Positions 15,563 through 25,125 of a stretch of DNA of 62,041 bases are shown here, in pieces. The notes beneath the pieces are model-generated. The model was given only the letters and a program-made list of their open reading frames with translations, searched no databases and was not told the origin of the DNA. The number at the start of each line of letters is the position of its first letter. The first letter of the stretch is position 1. The position numbers were made by a program, and so were the translations under genes. This stretch comes from Thermoplasmata archaeon (GTDB taxonomy: Archaea; Thermoplasmatota; Thermoplasmata; Lutacidiplasmatales; UBA184): the NCBI GenBank assembly GCA_030038095.1, contig JASHPK010000031.1, forward strand, positions 1 to 62,041. The letters are read 5' to 3'.

Positions 15563-17265
15563 TCGATCGGCCCGAGGGCGAGCTCGAGCGGCAGATCCCG
15601 TAGGTAGTTCTTCGTCCCGTGGATCACCCACCCACCGCGGGGCACGAACTCGCCCGAGGCCCCGGCCTTCGACACCTGGTCCGGGGCGACCCAGAAGGCG
15701 GTCGCCGACGCGAGGCCGGCGCGCCAGGCCTTCGAGAAGGCCACCGCCCACTGACCGGCCTCGCGGAGCGTGACCTCCGAGAACGGAGCGCCAGATTCCC
15801 GCTTCTTCACCACCACGCTCGAGGCGCCGTGGAGGTCGGCGTGCAGGTACGCATCGCCCGGCTTCAAGTGGCGCCGGACGACGAGGTCATTCGAGGCGGC
15901 GTCGCGACCGGCGATCACGATCGCCCCCTCCGAGCTGACGAACCAGCGGTACTTCTCGAACCACCGGCTCTTCCGGGGCGTGGCCGGGAGGGCCGCGGTC
16001 GCCCCGGACGCGCCGGTGGGGCGCAGGGAAGGGCTGGCGAGCTTCGCCTGGGTCGCGATGAGCGCGGCCTCGGCCCCGCGGAGCTTCGCAGCGACCCGCT
16101 TCGACTCCTCGAAGAACTCCTGCGCGGTGGCGCGGGGGCTCCGATCGAGGCGGAGCTGGACGGTTCGATCTCCGAGCGGCACGTCGACCGACTCTCCGTC
16201 CCCGGCGGCGGTCCGGGCCTGAGCCATCGCCGTCTCCGCTTCGGGGAAGTGGGTCAGGATCGCTTCGGCCGAGGCCCGGAGCTCGCCGACCGTGTGCCCG
16301 AGATCGACGATCGCCCGGCGCTGCTGCTCGGCGAGGCGCTCGAGCTCCTTGCGCTCGTTCGCGGCCCGGGTCTCCTCGGCGCTCGGGCTCGATGGAACGA
16401 GGGATCGGAAGTACTGGAAGGCCGCCTCCGAGAAGGTCGGGACCTCCGTGGAGGTGACCTCGGGGAGGGCCTCCCACCGCCGCGACGGGTAGGCGGTGGC
16501 ATCGATCGGAGTCCCCTCCTTGAGGTAGAGGAAGCCGCGCGGTCGCTCACCGACCTCGGAAAGCAGCGCCGAGATCGCCGCGAGGAGGCGCCGCGCCGTG
16601 TCGGGCGCCTCCGAGCTCGCCGGCGAGGCCCCGTCGCCATCGATGCGGGCGATGAGCTCCTCGGCGAGGGGTCCCCCGAGCCCGAGCCGCGCCGCCAGGG
16701 TGCTCGCAAGGTCGCGGCGCGAGCGCTCGAGCTCCGACGCGATCTCCGCCGGACCGAGCGTCCACGGGTCCGTCCGCTCGGGCGGCCGCACGTACTCGGC
16801 GCCGACGCGGACCGTGCGGTGGGCCCAGCGCCGGGGCGAGGCCACCACGAGGATCTTGCCCCCTTCGGCGACCGTGAGGTTGCCCGCGCCGAACATCTCC
16901 AGCCCCACGACGAGCGGCTCCGGATGGTCGGACCGACCGAACTGGAGCTCGAGGTACCGCTCTCCCCTCGGCTCGGTCGCCCCCCGAAGCACGGCGCCGG
17001 TCAGGAGCCGGCGAAGCTCTCGGGCCATCGGAGAGAGCTCCTCGGACCGTTCGGGGCCGGCGCCGACCAGCGCCGCGTACCGCCCCGGCACGAGGAGAAG
17101 CTCCCGCCGTCCTTCCCGCGGTACTCTCAGGCTCAGGGACCAGCCTCCGCCGGCGACGTCGTAGGCCTTGTCGACGCGCGCCCGATCCAGGAGCCGGAGC
17201 TCCCGGACGACGGCGAGGGTATCGAGGGAGGTGAACCGGTCCTTGGGCGACGGAGCTCCCGGCAT
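15364..17265 (-). CDS. rqcH: RqcH/NEMF-like ribosome quality-control factor
   Basis: NFACT-family protein (RqcH, Tae2/NEMF, formerly FbpA-like). It binds stalled 50S-peptidyl-tRNA complexes and promotes C-terminal tailing of the nascent chain in relatives. The 633-residue product has the NFACT-N region (FTSLDTLAVVREL, then beta-rich sequence), a long coiled coil around residues 300-420, and the NFACT-R domain with WFEKYRWFVSSEGAIVIAGR and YLHADLHGASSVVVKK. The ATG at 17265 is chosen because the box CCTTAAGAG lies about 40 bp upstream; a GTG at 17301 would sit only a few bases from that box. Confidence 0.88.
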   Translation of the reverse strand: MPGAPSPKDRFTSLDTLAVVRELRLLDRARVDKAYDVAGGGWSLSLRVPREGRRELLLVPGRYAALVGAGPERSEELSPMARELRRLLTGAVLRGATEPRGERYLELQFGRSDHPEPLVVGLEMFGAGNLTVAEGGKILVVASPRRWAHRTVRVGAEYVRPPERTDPWTLGPAEIASELERSRRDLASTLAARLGLGGPLAEELIARIDGDGASPASSEAPDTARRLLAAISALLSEVGERPRGFLYLKEGTPIDATAYPSRRWEALPEVTSTEVPTFSEAAFQYFRSLVPSSPSAEETRAANERKELERLAEQQRRAIVDLGHTVGELRASAEAILTHFPEAETAMAQARTAAGDGESVDVPLGDRTVQLRLDRSPRATAQEFFEESKRVAAKLRGAEAALIATQAKLASPSLRPTGASGATAALPATPRKSRWFEKYRWFVSSEGAIVIAGRDAASNDLVVRRHLKPGDAYLHADLHGASSVVVKKRESGAPFSEVTLREAGQWAVAFSKAWRAGLASATAFWVAPDQVSKAGASGEFVPRGGWVIHGTKNYLRDLPLELALGPIDYEGEPRWTCAPPSALRVRGTVRVLLVPGEERDRARIEVELADGLGLPRSLVQSLLPAGGLSVRRP

Positions 17266-17302
17266 GCGACCCTCCCGGTCGGCCCTACGACCGGCCGCCA
17301 CG

Positions 17303-17311
17303 CCTTAAGAG
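17303..17311. promoter_or_regulatory. bidirectional A/T box between rqcH and acyl-CoA dehydrogenase
   Basis: CCTTAAGAG is near-palindromic and is the only A/T-rich sequence between the divergent genes. On the minus strand it suits the rqcH ATG at 17265. On the plus strand it would place transcription start near 17333, which is an in-frame GTG of the dehydrogenase. Confidence 0.4.
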
Positions 17312-17320
17312 TGCGGGGCG

Positions 17321-18469
17321 ATGACACGAATCGTGCCGGCCGAACTCCCGAACGGCGCCTCCGCGTGGCGGTCCAAGGCTCGGGAGATCGCGGTCCGCGA
17401 GGTCGTTCCGCTCGCCGCGGCCATCGACCGCGAGGATCGCGTACCCGAGCGGGTGGTTTCGGCACTTCGGGAGGGAGGTCTCTTCGGTCTCGGCATTCCC
17501 CGGGCGTGGGACGGCTCCGGGGGCGACGCGCGATCGATCGCGGCGGTGCTCGAGGAGCTCGCCCGCGGGAGCGCCGCGGTCGCCGTCCTCCTGGCCGTCC
17601 ACCTGTCCGTCTGCGCGTCCCCCATCCTCGAATGGGGAACGGACGCTCAACGCGAGAAGTACCTCCGCCCGCTCGCCCGGGGAGGGGGGATCGGGGCGTT
17701 CGGGCTCACCGAGCCCAACGCCGGGTCGGATGCGGCGAGCCTCGCGACCCGCTACGCCCGGGAGGCGAGCGGCTTCCGTCTGCGCGGCACGAAGATGTTC
17801 ACCTCGAACGGGGTGAGCGCCGGTGCGATCCTCGTCTTCGCGACCCGGGACCCCGCGCTCGGTCACGGGGGGATCTCCGCGTTCATCGTCCCTCCCGGGA
17901 CCCCCGGATTCTCCGTCTCGCAGCGGCTCGACAAGCTCGGCCTGCGCGGGAGCGAGACGACCGAGCTCGTCCTCGAGAACGTCCCGGTCCCGCCCGACGC
18001 ACTCCTGGGCCCGGAGGGCGCGGGACTGAAGGTGGCCCTCTCGGCACTCGCCGGGGGCCGGATCGGGATCGCGAGCTGCGCGCTCGGCGTCGCCGAGGCC
18101 GCGTTCGAGGAGATGCTGCGATCGGTGCGAGCGAACGACGAGCCGTGGAAGCGTACCCTCGTGGCCCGGGCGTTCACCGACCTCGCCTCGGCTCGCGCCC
18201 TCGTTGCGACGGCGGCCGAGCGCCGGGACGCGGGCGCGCCGTCCGCTACCGAGGCGTCGGCCGCCAAGCTCGTGGCGTCGCGCGCCGCGGTGTCGATCGC
18301 GTCGAGCGGGATCGACGTCGCCGGCGCGGAAGGCGTGCGGAGCCACGCCGTCGCGGCGAGGCTGCTCCGGGACGCGCGGGTCTTCCCGATCGTCGAGGGA
18401 ACGACCGAGATCCAGGAGCTGATCCTCGGCCGTCACCTGCTCGATCCGGCGCGGTTCCCTAATATCTGA
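17321..18469 (+). CDS. acyl-CoA dehydrogenase
   Basis: FAD-dependent dehydrogenase that oxidises an acyl-CoA to the enoyl-CoA and passes electrons to ETF. The 382-residue product has the standard three-domain order. FGLTEPNAGSDA marks the FAD/substrate loop, GTKMFTSNG the middle beta domain, and VEGTTEIQELILGRHL holds the likely catalytic Glu. Acyl chain specificity cannot be read. It is 41-42 % shorter on conserved tail residues than nothing obvious: length is normal for the family. ATG 17321 is used, though GTG 17333 fits the promoter spacing. Hel308 follows 22 bp downstream. Confidence 0.88.
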   Translation: MTRIVPAELPNGASAWRSKAREIAVREVVPLAAAIDREDRVPERVVSALREGGLFGLGIPRAWDGSGGDARSIAAVLEELARGSAAVAVLLAVHLSVCASPILEWGTDAQREKYLRPLARGGGIGAFGLTEPNAGSDAASLATRYAREASGFRLRGTKMFTSNGVSAGAILVFATRDPALGHGGISAFIVPPGTPGFSVSQRLDKLGLRGSETTELVLENVPVPPDALLGPEGAGLKVALSALAGGRIGIASCALGVAEAAFEEMLRSVRANDEPWKRTLVARAFTDLASARALVATAAERRDAGAPSATEASAAKLVASRAAVSIASSGIDVAGAEGVRSHAVAARLLRDARVFPIVEGTTEIQELILGRHLLDPARFPNI

Positions 18470-18491
18470 GTCGCCTCGGTGCGCCGCTTCC

Positions 18492-20798
18492 ATGCCCGCT
18501 CCCCGGCCCCTCCGTGCCCGACCTTCCGGTGAGGTCGGCGGCCGCTCCGCGAGCGTCCCGCTCGCCTCGACCCCGATCGATCCCGAGTGGCGGCGTCTCC
18601 TCGAGCTGGACGGCATCACCGCGCTGTACCCGCCGCAGGCGGAGGCGCTCGGGCCCGTGCTGGCCGGCGAGAGCGTCCTGCTCGCCTGTCCCACGGCCAG
18701 CGGCAAGTCGCTCGTCGCGTACCTGGCCTTGCTCCGGGCCGCCCGCGAGAAGCGGACGGGCCTCTACCTCGTCCCGCTCCGGGCGCTGGCCCACGAGAAG
18801 GCCGAGGAGCTCGAGAAGTTCGGTGAGCTCGGCGTCAAGGTCGGCATCTCGATCGGCGACTTCGACCTCCCGCCCGAACGGCTCGAGAAGCTGGACATCC
18901 TCGTCGCCACGAGCGAGAAGGCCGACGCCCTTCTGCGGCGCGGGAGCCCGTGGCTCGACCGCCTCGGGGTCGTGGTCGCCGACGAGATCCACCTGATGCG
19001 CGACCCCGAGCGGGGTCCGACGCTCGAGGTGAGCCTGACCCGGTTGCGGCGCGGGTACCCCGACCTCCAGATCGTGGCGCTCTCGGCGACGATCCGGAAC
19101 TCCGAGGAGCTCGCGGAATGGCTCTCGGCCCGCCACGTGGCGAGCGACTTCCGGCCCGTGCCGCTGAAGCGAGGGGTCTACTTCGGAGGTCGGATCACGT
19201 TCACCGACCTCTCGGAGCGCGAGATACCGCCGCCCGGCGAAGCCGTCCCCCGCCTCGTCCGCTCGGTCGTCGAGGAGGGCGGGCAGGCGCTCGTCTTCGT
19301 CAACAGCCGCCGGGCGAGCGAGCAGCTCGCCGAGTCGCTCACGGGTACCGTGCGGGGCCTCCTCGCGCCCGAGGAGCGGGCTCGGGCGCAGGCCGCGGCC
19401 GCCGAGCTGACGACGATCTCGGATGAGGAGACGGAGGGGATCCGACGGCTCAGCGGGCTTCTGCCCCACGGCGTCGCCTTCCACAACGCCTCCCTCACGA
19501 ACCCCGAGCGGAGGGTCGTCGAGCACGCGTTCCGGGACCGGGGGTTGAAGGTCCTGGTCGCGACCCCGACCCTCGCCGCAGGGATCAACCTGCCCGCCCG
19601 GCGGGTGATCGTCCGGGACACGAGCCGGTATGACGACCGCCTCGGCCTGCAGGCGCCGATCCCGGCCCTCGAGATTCATCAGATGCTCGGTCGCGCCGGT
19701 CGTCCCCGCTTCGACCCGGTCGGCGAGGCGCTGCTGGTCGCCCGCGCCGAGGACGACCTCGACCGGCTCTTCGACCGTTACCTTGCCGCGGAACCGGAAC
19801 CGGTGGAGAGCCGGCTCGCCTCCGAGCCCGCGCTCCGCATGCACCTCCTCGCGCTCGTCGCGAGCGGGGCGGTCGCGACCGAGGAGGAGCTCGCGTCGTT
19901 CCTCGCCGCCACGTTCTACGGCCGGACCCTCCCGCTCGCGGAGCTCCACGGCCAGGTCGCGGCGGTGCGTCGGTTCCTCGAAGAGCACGAACTGCTCGCA
20001 CCGGGCACGACCCTGCGGGCGACCCGCTTCGGGACGCTCACGAGCGAGCTCTATCTCGATCCCCTGAGCGCGATCGTCCTCCGGGGGGTGCTCGAGCGGG
20101 CGCCGCTCGGGGTGCGGCCCTTCCCGCTGCTCGCGGCGGTCGCCGCGACGCCGGATCTTCCGCCGCTGTTCCTGCGGCGCGGCGAGGAGCCGGATCTCCT
20201 CACCCGGTACACGGACGAAGCGGAGGAGCTTCTCGTGAAGCCGGCGGAGCCTCCGCTCGAGCTCGGCCTCGACACGTTCCTCTCGACGCTCAAGACCGCC
20301 TCGGTCCTCGAAGCCTGGATCGGCGAGACCCCCATCCTCGAGATCAGCGAGCGGTTCACGATCGGCGCGGGGGACCTCCGCTCGAAGGTCGAGGACGCCG
20401 ACTGGCTCCTCTTCGCGGCGGGCCGGCTCGCGACCGCCTTCAACCGTCGGGTCGGCCGCCCGATCGACGACCTCTCGCTCCGAGTCCGGTACGGGGTCCG
20501 CGAGGAGCTCCTCGATCTCGTCCGCCTGCGCGGCATCGGACGGGTCCGGGCCCGCATGCTCTACCGGGCCGGCTACGCCGACCGCGAGGCCCTGCGCCAG
20601 GCCCCGCTCGACCGGATCGAGCAGGCGCTCCGATCCCGTCGGCTCGCCGAGATGGTCGTCAGTCAGCTAGGTCGTCGGGAGCCGGCCCGAGCGGGCCCGC
20701 CCGCGCGAGCCCGAGATCCTCCGCCCGCGGCGCCGCCGCCCCGTCCGGGCCGGGGGCCCCGTCGCCTCGAAGACTACCCGGACGATTCGGAATCGTGA
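18492..20798 (+). CDS. hel308: Hel308-type superfamily 2 DNA helicase
   Basis: ATP-dependent 3'-5' DNA helicase of the Ski2/Hel308 group, acting at stalled forks and in recombination. The 768-residue product has a Q-motif region (LYPPQAEAL), Walker A PTASGKS (67-73), DEIH (about 164-167), SATI, and motif VI QMLGRAGRPRFDPVG (from about 397). The C-terminal part has a winged-helix and ratchet-like region, then a helix-hairpin-helix LVRLRGIGRVRARMLYRAGY. The last about 35 residues are Pro/Arg-rich, overlap the convergent gene, and may not be conserved. Confidence 0.9.
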   Translation: MPAPRPLRARPSGEVGGRSASVPLASTPIDPEWRRLLELDGITALYPPQAEALGPVLAGESVLLACPTASGKSLVAYLALLRAAREKRTGLYLVPLRALAHEKAEELEKFGELGVKVGISIGDFDLPPERLEKLDILVATSEKADALLRRGSPWLDRLGVVVADEIHLMRDPERGPTLEVSLTRLRRGYPDLQIVALSATIRNSEELAEWLSARHVASDFRPVPLKRGVYFGGRITFTDLSEREIPPPGEAVPRLVRSVVEEGGQALVFVNSRRASEQLAESLTGTVRGLLAPEERARAQAAAAELTTISDEETEGIRRLSGLLPHGVAFHNASLTNPERRVVEHAFRDRGLKVLVATPTLAAGINLPARRVIVRDTSRYDDRLGLQAPIPALEIHQMLGRAGRPRFDPVGEALLVARAEDDLDRLFDRYLAAEPEPVESRLASEPALRMHLLALVASGAVATEEELASFLAATFYGRTLPLAELHGQVAAVRRFLEEHELLAPGTTLRATRFGTLTSELYLDPLSAIVLRGVLERAPLGVRPFPLLAAVAATPDLPPLFLRRGEEPDLLTRYTDEAEELLVKPAEPPLELGLDTFLSTLKTASVLEAWIGETPILEISERFTIGAGDLRSKVEDADWLLFAAGRLATAFNRRVGRPIDDLSLRVRYGVREELLDLVRLRGIGRVRARMLYRAGYADREALRQAPLDRIEQALRSRRLAEMVVSQLGRREPARAGPPARARDPPPAAPPPRPGRGPRRLEDYPDDSES

Positions 20799-21870
20799 CC
20801 CACTCGTCGACCGGAGCGAGGAGTCGCACGATCGATCGGGTACCTCCCGTGCCTCCGGTCCGGATCTCCCGGCGGAGATAGCCCGCCCGCTCGAGCTGGA
20901 TGATCCTCCGCCAGAGCGTGGTCGTGGCGAGCGGGCGGTCTCCGCGAGCGCGCGCGAGCTCCGCCTCGACGCGCCGGACCTCGCCCACGGGCGCCGCGCG
21001 GTCGTGCGTGGCGACGTCCAGCGCCCGGAGCACCCTCGGCTCGATCGCGATCCCGAAGGCTCTCGGTTCGCCGAAGCGGAGGGTCGAGCGGAACGGAACG
21101 CCGAGAAGGCGGCGGCGCAGCAGATCGAGGGCCCGCGACGATCCGCCCCCGTCGGCCACGGTCCGATGGACCACCTCGCGCACGATCTCCTCCGAGGCTC
21201 CGGATCCGACGGCCCGCGACGCCCGGTCCCGGACGATCGAGTCGAGCTCCCGGTCCGAGTAGGGGGCGAGATCGAGGAGGGGGCCGAGGGAGATCCGACC
21301 CGCGAGGGAGCGCTCGACGGACCCGAGCGCCTCGGGCGAGCCGGCCAGGATCACCCACGTCGGTGGAAGGCCGGTCTCGCCCTCGGGAAGGAAACGGTCC
21401 GGGTCGCCGAAGGCCCGGACGATGGGGACGAGGTCGGGACCTCCGATCCCCACGTCGTCGAGGACGAGCACGACGGGACGGCCCTCGCGACGGATCCGCC
21501 TCAGAAGGCCCGCGAGAATCTCCGCGACCGGGAACCCGCGTCCGTCGAACCCTTCGTCGAGACGGCGGAGGAGGCTCGAGGCAACCCCGTGGGCTCCCCG
21601 GCAGGCCGCCGTTCGGACCGAAAGGACACGGGGCGGCCGCCCTTCGAGCACCCCTCGGACCCGGTCGGTGACCTCGCGCGCCGCGGTCCGCGCTACCGTC
21701 GAGGTCCCGGATCCCGCGGGCCCCGCCACCGCCACGATCCACGGCGGCGGTGACCGGGGGTACGGGGGATCGAGGCGCCGGACGAGCTCCGCGACCTCGC
21801 GAGATCGGCCGATGGCCACGGGGGGGACCCAGTCGTGCGCGAGGACCTCGGGATGGGGCGTGGTCAGCAT
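20659..21870 (-). CDS. Orc1/Cdc6-like AAA+ protein with degenerate Walker A
   Basis: Built like archaeal Orc1/Cdc6 initiators: an AAA+ module followed by a C-terminal winged helix (LATTTLWRRIIQLERAGYLR). The 403-residue protein has a P-loop GPAGSGTS at 50-57, where the invariant Lys is Thr. Walker B reads VLVLDDVG instead of LDE. A sensor-2-like SSRALDLLRRRL is present. ATP binding or hydrolysis is therefore doubtful, so it may be a regulatory paralogue. It is leaderless: TTCTTATAAC lies about 25 bp before the ATG. Its 3' end overlaps hel308 by 140 bp. Confidence 0.72.
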   Translation of the reverse strand: MLTTPHPEVLAHDWVPPVAIGRSREVAELVRRLDPPYPRSPPPWIVAVAGPAGSGTSTVARTAAREVTDRVRGVLEGRPPRVLSVRTAACRGAHGVASSLLRRLDEGFDGRGFPVAEILAGLLRRIRREGRPVVLVLDDVGIGGPDLVPIVRAFGDPDRFLPEGETGLPPTWVILAGSPEALGSVERSLAGRISLGPLLDLAPYSDRELDSIVRDRASRAVGSGASEEIVREVVHRTVADGGGSSRALDLLRRRLLGVPFRSTLRFGEPRAFGIAIEPRVLRALDVATHDRAAPVGEVRRVEAELARARGDRPLATTTLWRRIIQLERAGYLRREIRTGGTGGTRSIVRLLAPVDEWVTIPNRPGSLRGDGAPGPDGAAAPRAEDLGLARAGPLGPAPDDLAD

Positions 21871-21890
21871 GGATTGCTGATTTCCTTTGT

Positions 21891-21910
21891 GTTATAAGAA
21901 TCCTTATACC
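21891..21910. promoter_or_regulatory. divergent TATA boxes
   Basis: GTTATAAGAA serves the minus strand (about 25 bp before the Orc1-like ATG at 21870) and CCTTATACC serves the plus strand (predicted start near 21931, just before the mscS ATG at 21937). This is among the most A/T-rich stretches of the window. Confidence 0.6.
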
Positions 21911-21936
21911 GCCCAAGTCGGTGAGTGAAAACTGTA

Positions 21937-22923
21937 ATGGGCTCCCGGGCTCGCGAGGGGACCATGGCGACGTCTTCGAGCCGCGCTCCTCCTGCCGGCT
22001 CCGACCCCCGCCCGGTCCGTATCCTCGTGCGGGACCTCGTCCTCACCACAGCGCTGGCGGTCGCCCTCTACGCCTTCTTCACGGTCTTCAACCAGCGCTT
22101 CCTCCACGGGCTCTCCGAACCCGAGATCCTCCTCCTGGAGGCGGGGGCGGTGGTCCTCGTCGCCTGGCTGGTCGCCCGATCCTTGACCGCGGCGACGAAC
22201 GCCCTCCTCGCCCGCCGGGGCCAGCTCCGCCGGGGCCACACGGTGAGGATCTTCCTCAACCTGCTGATCGCGGTCGGCGCGGTCCTCGCTCTGTTCGAGC
22301 TCGCGGGCGTCTCCGCCGAGTCGATCTTCCTCGGCAGTGCCTTCGCCGGGATCGTGCTGGGCCTCGCGGCCCAGACCGTCCTCGCGAACGTCTTCGCCGG
22401 GCTCCTCCTCGTCCTCGCCGACCCGTTCCGTCCGGGCGATCGGGTGAGCTTCGTCTCGTCGAGCTACGGGGCGCTCGCGCCGAGCTACCCGCACGAGATG
22501 ATGTATCCGAGCTACTCCGGGATCATCCTCGACGTCGGGCTCATCTACACCGTGCTGACCCTCGACGTCGGGGGCCTCGCGAAGGTGCCGAACAGCGTCG
22601 TCCTCGGGGCCCTCGTCCTCGAGCCGCGCCCCGGGGTCGAGCGCTCGGTGCGGGTCCGGATGACCTTCCCGCTCACCGTCCCGGTCGCGACGGTGGAGGC
22701 GGCGCTCCCGAAGCTGATGGGCCTCCCGGCGGAAGCGCAGCGCGCCCTCTCCCCCAAGCTCGAGGTCGTCGACGTCTCCGCGACCACCTGGGACGCGGCG
22801 ATCTCGCTGCGGGGCCTCAATCTCGACGAGGCGGCGATCCGCGACCGGGTCCTGCGGGCGGTCCTCGCGGTCCACCCGAACGCGGCGCCCGTTCCGTCGC
22901 CCTCCGGCGGCGCCAGCCGTTAA
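21937..22923 (+). CDS. MscS-family mechanosensitive channel
   Basis: Small-conductance mechanosensitive channel that releases solutes on hypo-osmotic shock. The 328-residue protein has three predicted membrane helices. The pore-lining third helix and its start are recognisable in [20 protein letters not shown], followed by [13 protein letters not shown], the classic start of the MscS beta domain. The C-terminal alpha/beta domain contains VPNSVVLGA and [11 protein letters not shown]. The start is uncertain among GTG 21925, ATG 21937 and ATG 21964; the promoter supports 21937 or later. Confidence 0.88.
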   Translation: MGSRAREGTMATSSSRAPPAGSDPRPVRILVRDLVLTTALAVALYAFFTVFNQRFLHGLSEPEILLLEAGAVVLVAWLVARSLTAATNALLARRGQLRRGHTVRIFLNLLIAVGAVLALFELAGVSAESIFLGSAFAGIVLGLAAQTVLANVFAGLLLVLADPFRPGDRVSFVSSSYGALAPSYPHEMMYPSYSGIILDVGLIYTVLTLDVGGLAKVPNSVVLGALVLEPRPGVERSVRVRMTFPLTVPVATVEAALPKLMGLPAEAQRALSPKLEVVDVSATTWDAAISLRGLNLDEAAIRDRVLRAVLAVHPNAAPVPSPSGGASR

Positions 22924-22957
22924 ATCGGCCTGCGGCTCGGGCGGTCCGGAGGCATCG

Positions 22958-24067
22958 ATGGACTATCGGGTGACGCTGATCCCGGGGGACGGAATCGGTC
23001 CGGAGGTGACGAACGCCGCGAAGGTCGTCGCCGCGGCGACCGGGGTATCGATCGACTGGGAGGTCGTGGAGGCAGGCGAGAAGGCGATCCGGGCCCGCGG
23101 TACCCCGCTCCCGGACGAGGTCCTCGCCTCCGTGCGCAAGAACCGCGTCGCGCTCAAGGGACCGATCACGACCCCGATCGGGAGCGGCTTCCGCTCCGTC
23201 AACGTCGCGCTGCGCCAGGAGCTCGACCTGTTCGCCTCGGTGCGGCCCGCGCGGGCGATCGCCGGCGAGGGGACCCGGTTCCCCGAGACCGACCTCGTCG
23301 TGGTCCGGGAAGCGACCGAGGGCCTCTACTCGGGGGTCGAGCACTGGGTCGACCGGGACCACTCGGCGGCCGAGACGATCGCGGTGATCACCCGGAGGGC
23401 GTCGGACCGCGTGCTTCGGTTCGCCTTCGAGCTCGCGCGCCGGGAGCACCGCCGACGCGTGACCGGCGTCCACAAGGCGAACATCATGAAGACGACCGGA
23501 GGGCTCTTCCAGACGGCCTTCCGCGAGATGGCGGTGAAGTACCCGGACCTCGACGCGGACGAGCGGTTGATCGACAACATGTGCATGCAGCTCGTCAAGC
23601 GCCCGACCGAGTACGATGTGATCGTGACGACGAACCTGTTCGGCGACATCCTCTCCGACCTGTGCGCCGGGCTCGCGGGGGGACTCGGCGTCGCCCCGGG
23701 GGCGCTCTACGGCGACGACCTCGCGGTCTTCGAGCCGGTCCACGGCTCCGCGCCGAAGTACGCGGGCCAGGACAAGGCGAACCCGGTCGCCGAGATCCTC
23801 TGCGTCGAGCTGCTGCTCCGGCACCTCGGAGAGAAGGACGCGGCGGACCGGATCTACCACGCGGTGTGGGAAACGATCGCGGAGAAGAAGGTCGTCACCT
23901 ACGACCTCGCCCTCCCCGGCTACACGCAGCGCCCGGTGCCGCCTTCGAGCTGCTCGGCGATGGCGCGAGAGATCGCCCGCAAGGTTCCGATCGTCGACCT
24001 CTCGAAGCCGCTCCTCGTGCCCGGCGCGGCCGCCGCGAGCGCGGAGGACCGGCCGCTCGAGGGCTAG
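22958..24067 (+). CDS. icd: NAD-type isocitrate dehydrogenase
   Basis: Decarboxylating beta-hydroxyacid dehydrogenase that makes 2-oxoglutarate from isocitrate. The 369-residue protein has [10 protein letters not shown] at the N-terminus and [20 protein letters not shown]. The Ser and Asn in RSVNVALR match isocitrate rather than isopropylmalate binding. NIMKTTGG and the [10 protein letters not shown] metal-binding aspartates follow, then [18 protein letters not shown]. The short length and lack of the NADP-type loop suggest NAD use, which is inference. A GTTAAAT box overlaps the mscS stop, 31-36 bp before the ATG. Confidence 0.9.
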   Translation: MDYRVTLIPGDGIGPEVTNAAKVVAAATGVSIDWEVVEAGEKAIRARGTPLPDEVLASVRKNRVALKGPITTPIGSGFRSVNVALRQELDLFASVRPARAIAGEGTRFPETDLVVVREATEGLYSGVEHWVDRDHSAAETIAVITRRASDRVLRFAFELARREHRRRVTGVHKANIMKTTGGLFQTAFREMAVKYPDLDADERLIDNMCMQLVKRPTEYDVIVTTNLFGDILSDLCAGLAGGLGVAPGALYGDDLAVFEPVHGSAPKYAGQDKANPVAEILCVELLLRHLGEKDAADRIYHAVWETIAEKKVVTYDLALPGYTQRPVPPSSCSAMAREIARKVPIVDLSKPLLVPGAAAASAEDRPLEG

Positions 24068-24483
24068 GGTCCGGCGTCGCCGACGACCTTCACGATCACG
24101 CGCTTCGGCCGCCGGCCGTCAAACTCGGCGTAGAAGACCTGCTCCCACGGCCCGAGGTCGAGGTCGCCCCCGGTGACCGGGAGCACGACCTGGTGTCCGA
24201 GGAGGAGGTTCTTGAGGTGGGCGTCCCCGTTCGTCTCGCCCGTGCGGTGATGCTGGTAGTCCCCCGGCGGCGCGAGCCGGTCCGCCCAGGCCTCGATGTC
24301 GCCGAGGAGTCCCGACTCGTTGTCGTTCACGTAGACCGCCGCGGTGATGTGCATCGACGAGACGAGCGCGAGGCCCTCCCGGACCCCGCTCGATCGCACG
24401 ATCTCACGCACGCGCTCGGTGATGTTGACGAACTCCCGGGCGCGCTTCGTGTGCATCACGAGATAGTCGGTGCGGCTCGGCAT
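24064..24483 (-). CDS. yjbQ: YjbQ/UPF0047 family protein (thiamine-phosphate synthase-like)
   Basis: A 139-residue member of the YjbQ family, some of which show weak thiamine-phosphate synthase activity. It has [14 protein letters not shown], an [15 protein letters not shown] stretch and [25 protein letters not shown] split across the C-terminal half; these are the most conserved parts of the family, and the histidines bind metal. Its stop codon overlaps the convergent icd stop (CTAG). The ATG at 24483 lies about 26 bp from a palindromic TTTAAG box, consistent with a leaderless mRNA. Confidence 0.88.
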   Translation of the reverse strand: MPSRTDYLVMHTKRAREFVNITERVREIVRSSGVREGLALVSSMHITAAVYVNDNESGLLGDIEAWADRLAPPGDYQHHRTGETNGDAHLKNLLLGHQVVLPVTGGDLDLGPWEQVFYAEFDGRRPKRVIVKVVGDAGP

Positions 24484-24503
24484 GGACGTCGGACCTGCGC
24501 GCT

Positions 24504-24516
24504 CACCTTTAAGGTG
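24504..24516. promoter_or_regulatory. palindromic bidirectional promoter box
   Basis: CACCTTTAAGGTG is a 13-bp palindrome centred on TTTAA. It is about 26 bp before yjbQ on the minus strand and about 38 bp before the GTG of the membrane protein on the plus strand, so one box may serve both. Confidence 0.5.
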
Positions 24517-24547
24517 GACCGGCCCCCCATCCCTCTCGAGCGGCGCC

Positions 24548-25108
24548 GTGAGCACCCCCCGTCCCATCCGCATCCCGCGCCGGCCGGCGTCGGGAGCCTC
24601 CGAGCCGGGCCCGGACCCCTCACGATCCGGGGCCTCCTCGGATGAAGGGCGGGTTCCCGTCCCGGAGCGCCGGACGAACCGGGCCGGCACCCAGCGGGCC
24701 GTCCGGTTGACCGTCCTTTACCTCGCGTGCCTCGCCCTACTCTACACGGGATTCGTGCTGATCGATCGAACGGTCCCGGGAGGATCCAGCTCGCCGGCCG
24801 GGAACGGCCTCGACACGTTCTCCGCGCTCGCCGCGATCCTCGCGGTCGGAGGTAGCCTGCTCTCCCTGCATCCCGCCCCGCGGTCCGTCGAGGTCTCGGC
24901 CGAGGCGACGGTCGTCGTGGGTCGGTGGGGGCGGAGGCACACCTACCCGCCCCTCGATCGGATCGACGCGCGCGAGGTCCGGCGGTACCCCGCAGGGCTC
25001 CTCTCCTCGGCCCCGGTGGTTTCGGTCGAGCTCTCGGGCGGACCCTCACCCCTCGGTACGTTCTTGCTCGAGGACGGGCTTGTCCCGATCGCGCGTCGGG
25101 CCCGCTAG
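24548..25108 (+). CDS. two-helix membrane protein with PH-like tail
   Basis: Unknown protein of 186 residues. The first about 55 residues are Pro/Arg/Ser-rich and probably disordered. Two membrane helices follow ([19 protein letters not shown] and [20 protein letters not shown]). The remaining about 75 residues are beta-rich and resemble a bacterial-PH-type domain ([20 protein letters not shown]). The same plan occurs in the gene at 38603. The GTG start at 24548 is chosen from promoter spacing; a longer frame upstream would run through the promoter. Confidence 0.6.
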   Translation: MSTPRPIRIPRRPASGASEPGPDPSRSGASSDEGRVPVPERRTNRAGTQRAVRLTVLYLACLALLYTGFVLIDRTVPGGSSSPAGNGLDTFSALAAILAVGGSLLSLHPAPRSVEVSAEATVVVGRWGRRHTYPPLDRIDAREVRRYPAGLLSSAPVVSVELSGGPSPLGTFLLEDGLVPIARRAR

Positions 25109-25125
25109 GCCCCGCGGCGACGGAA

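Noticed and set aside
21871-21936. Possible replication origin next to the Orc1-like gene
   Set aside because: The gap is A/T-rich but only 66 bp and fully explained by two TATA boxes. I see no repeated origin recognition boxes.
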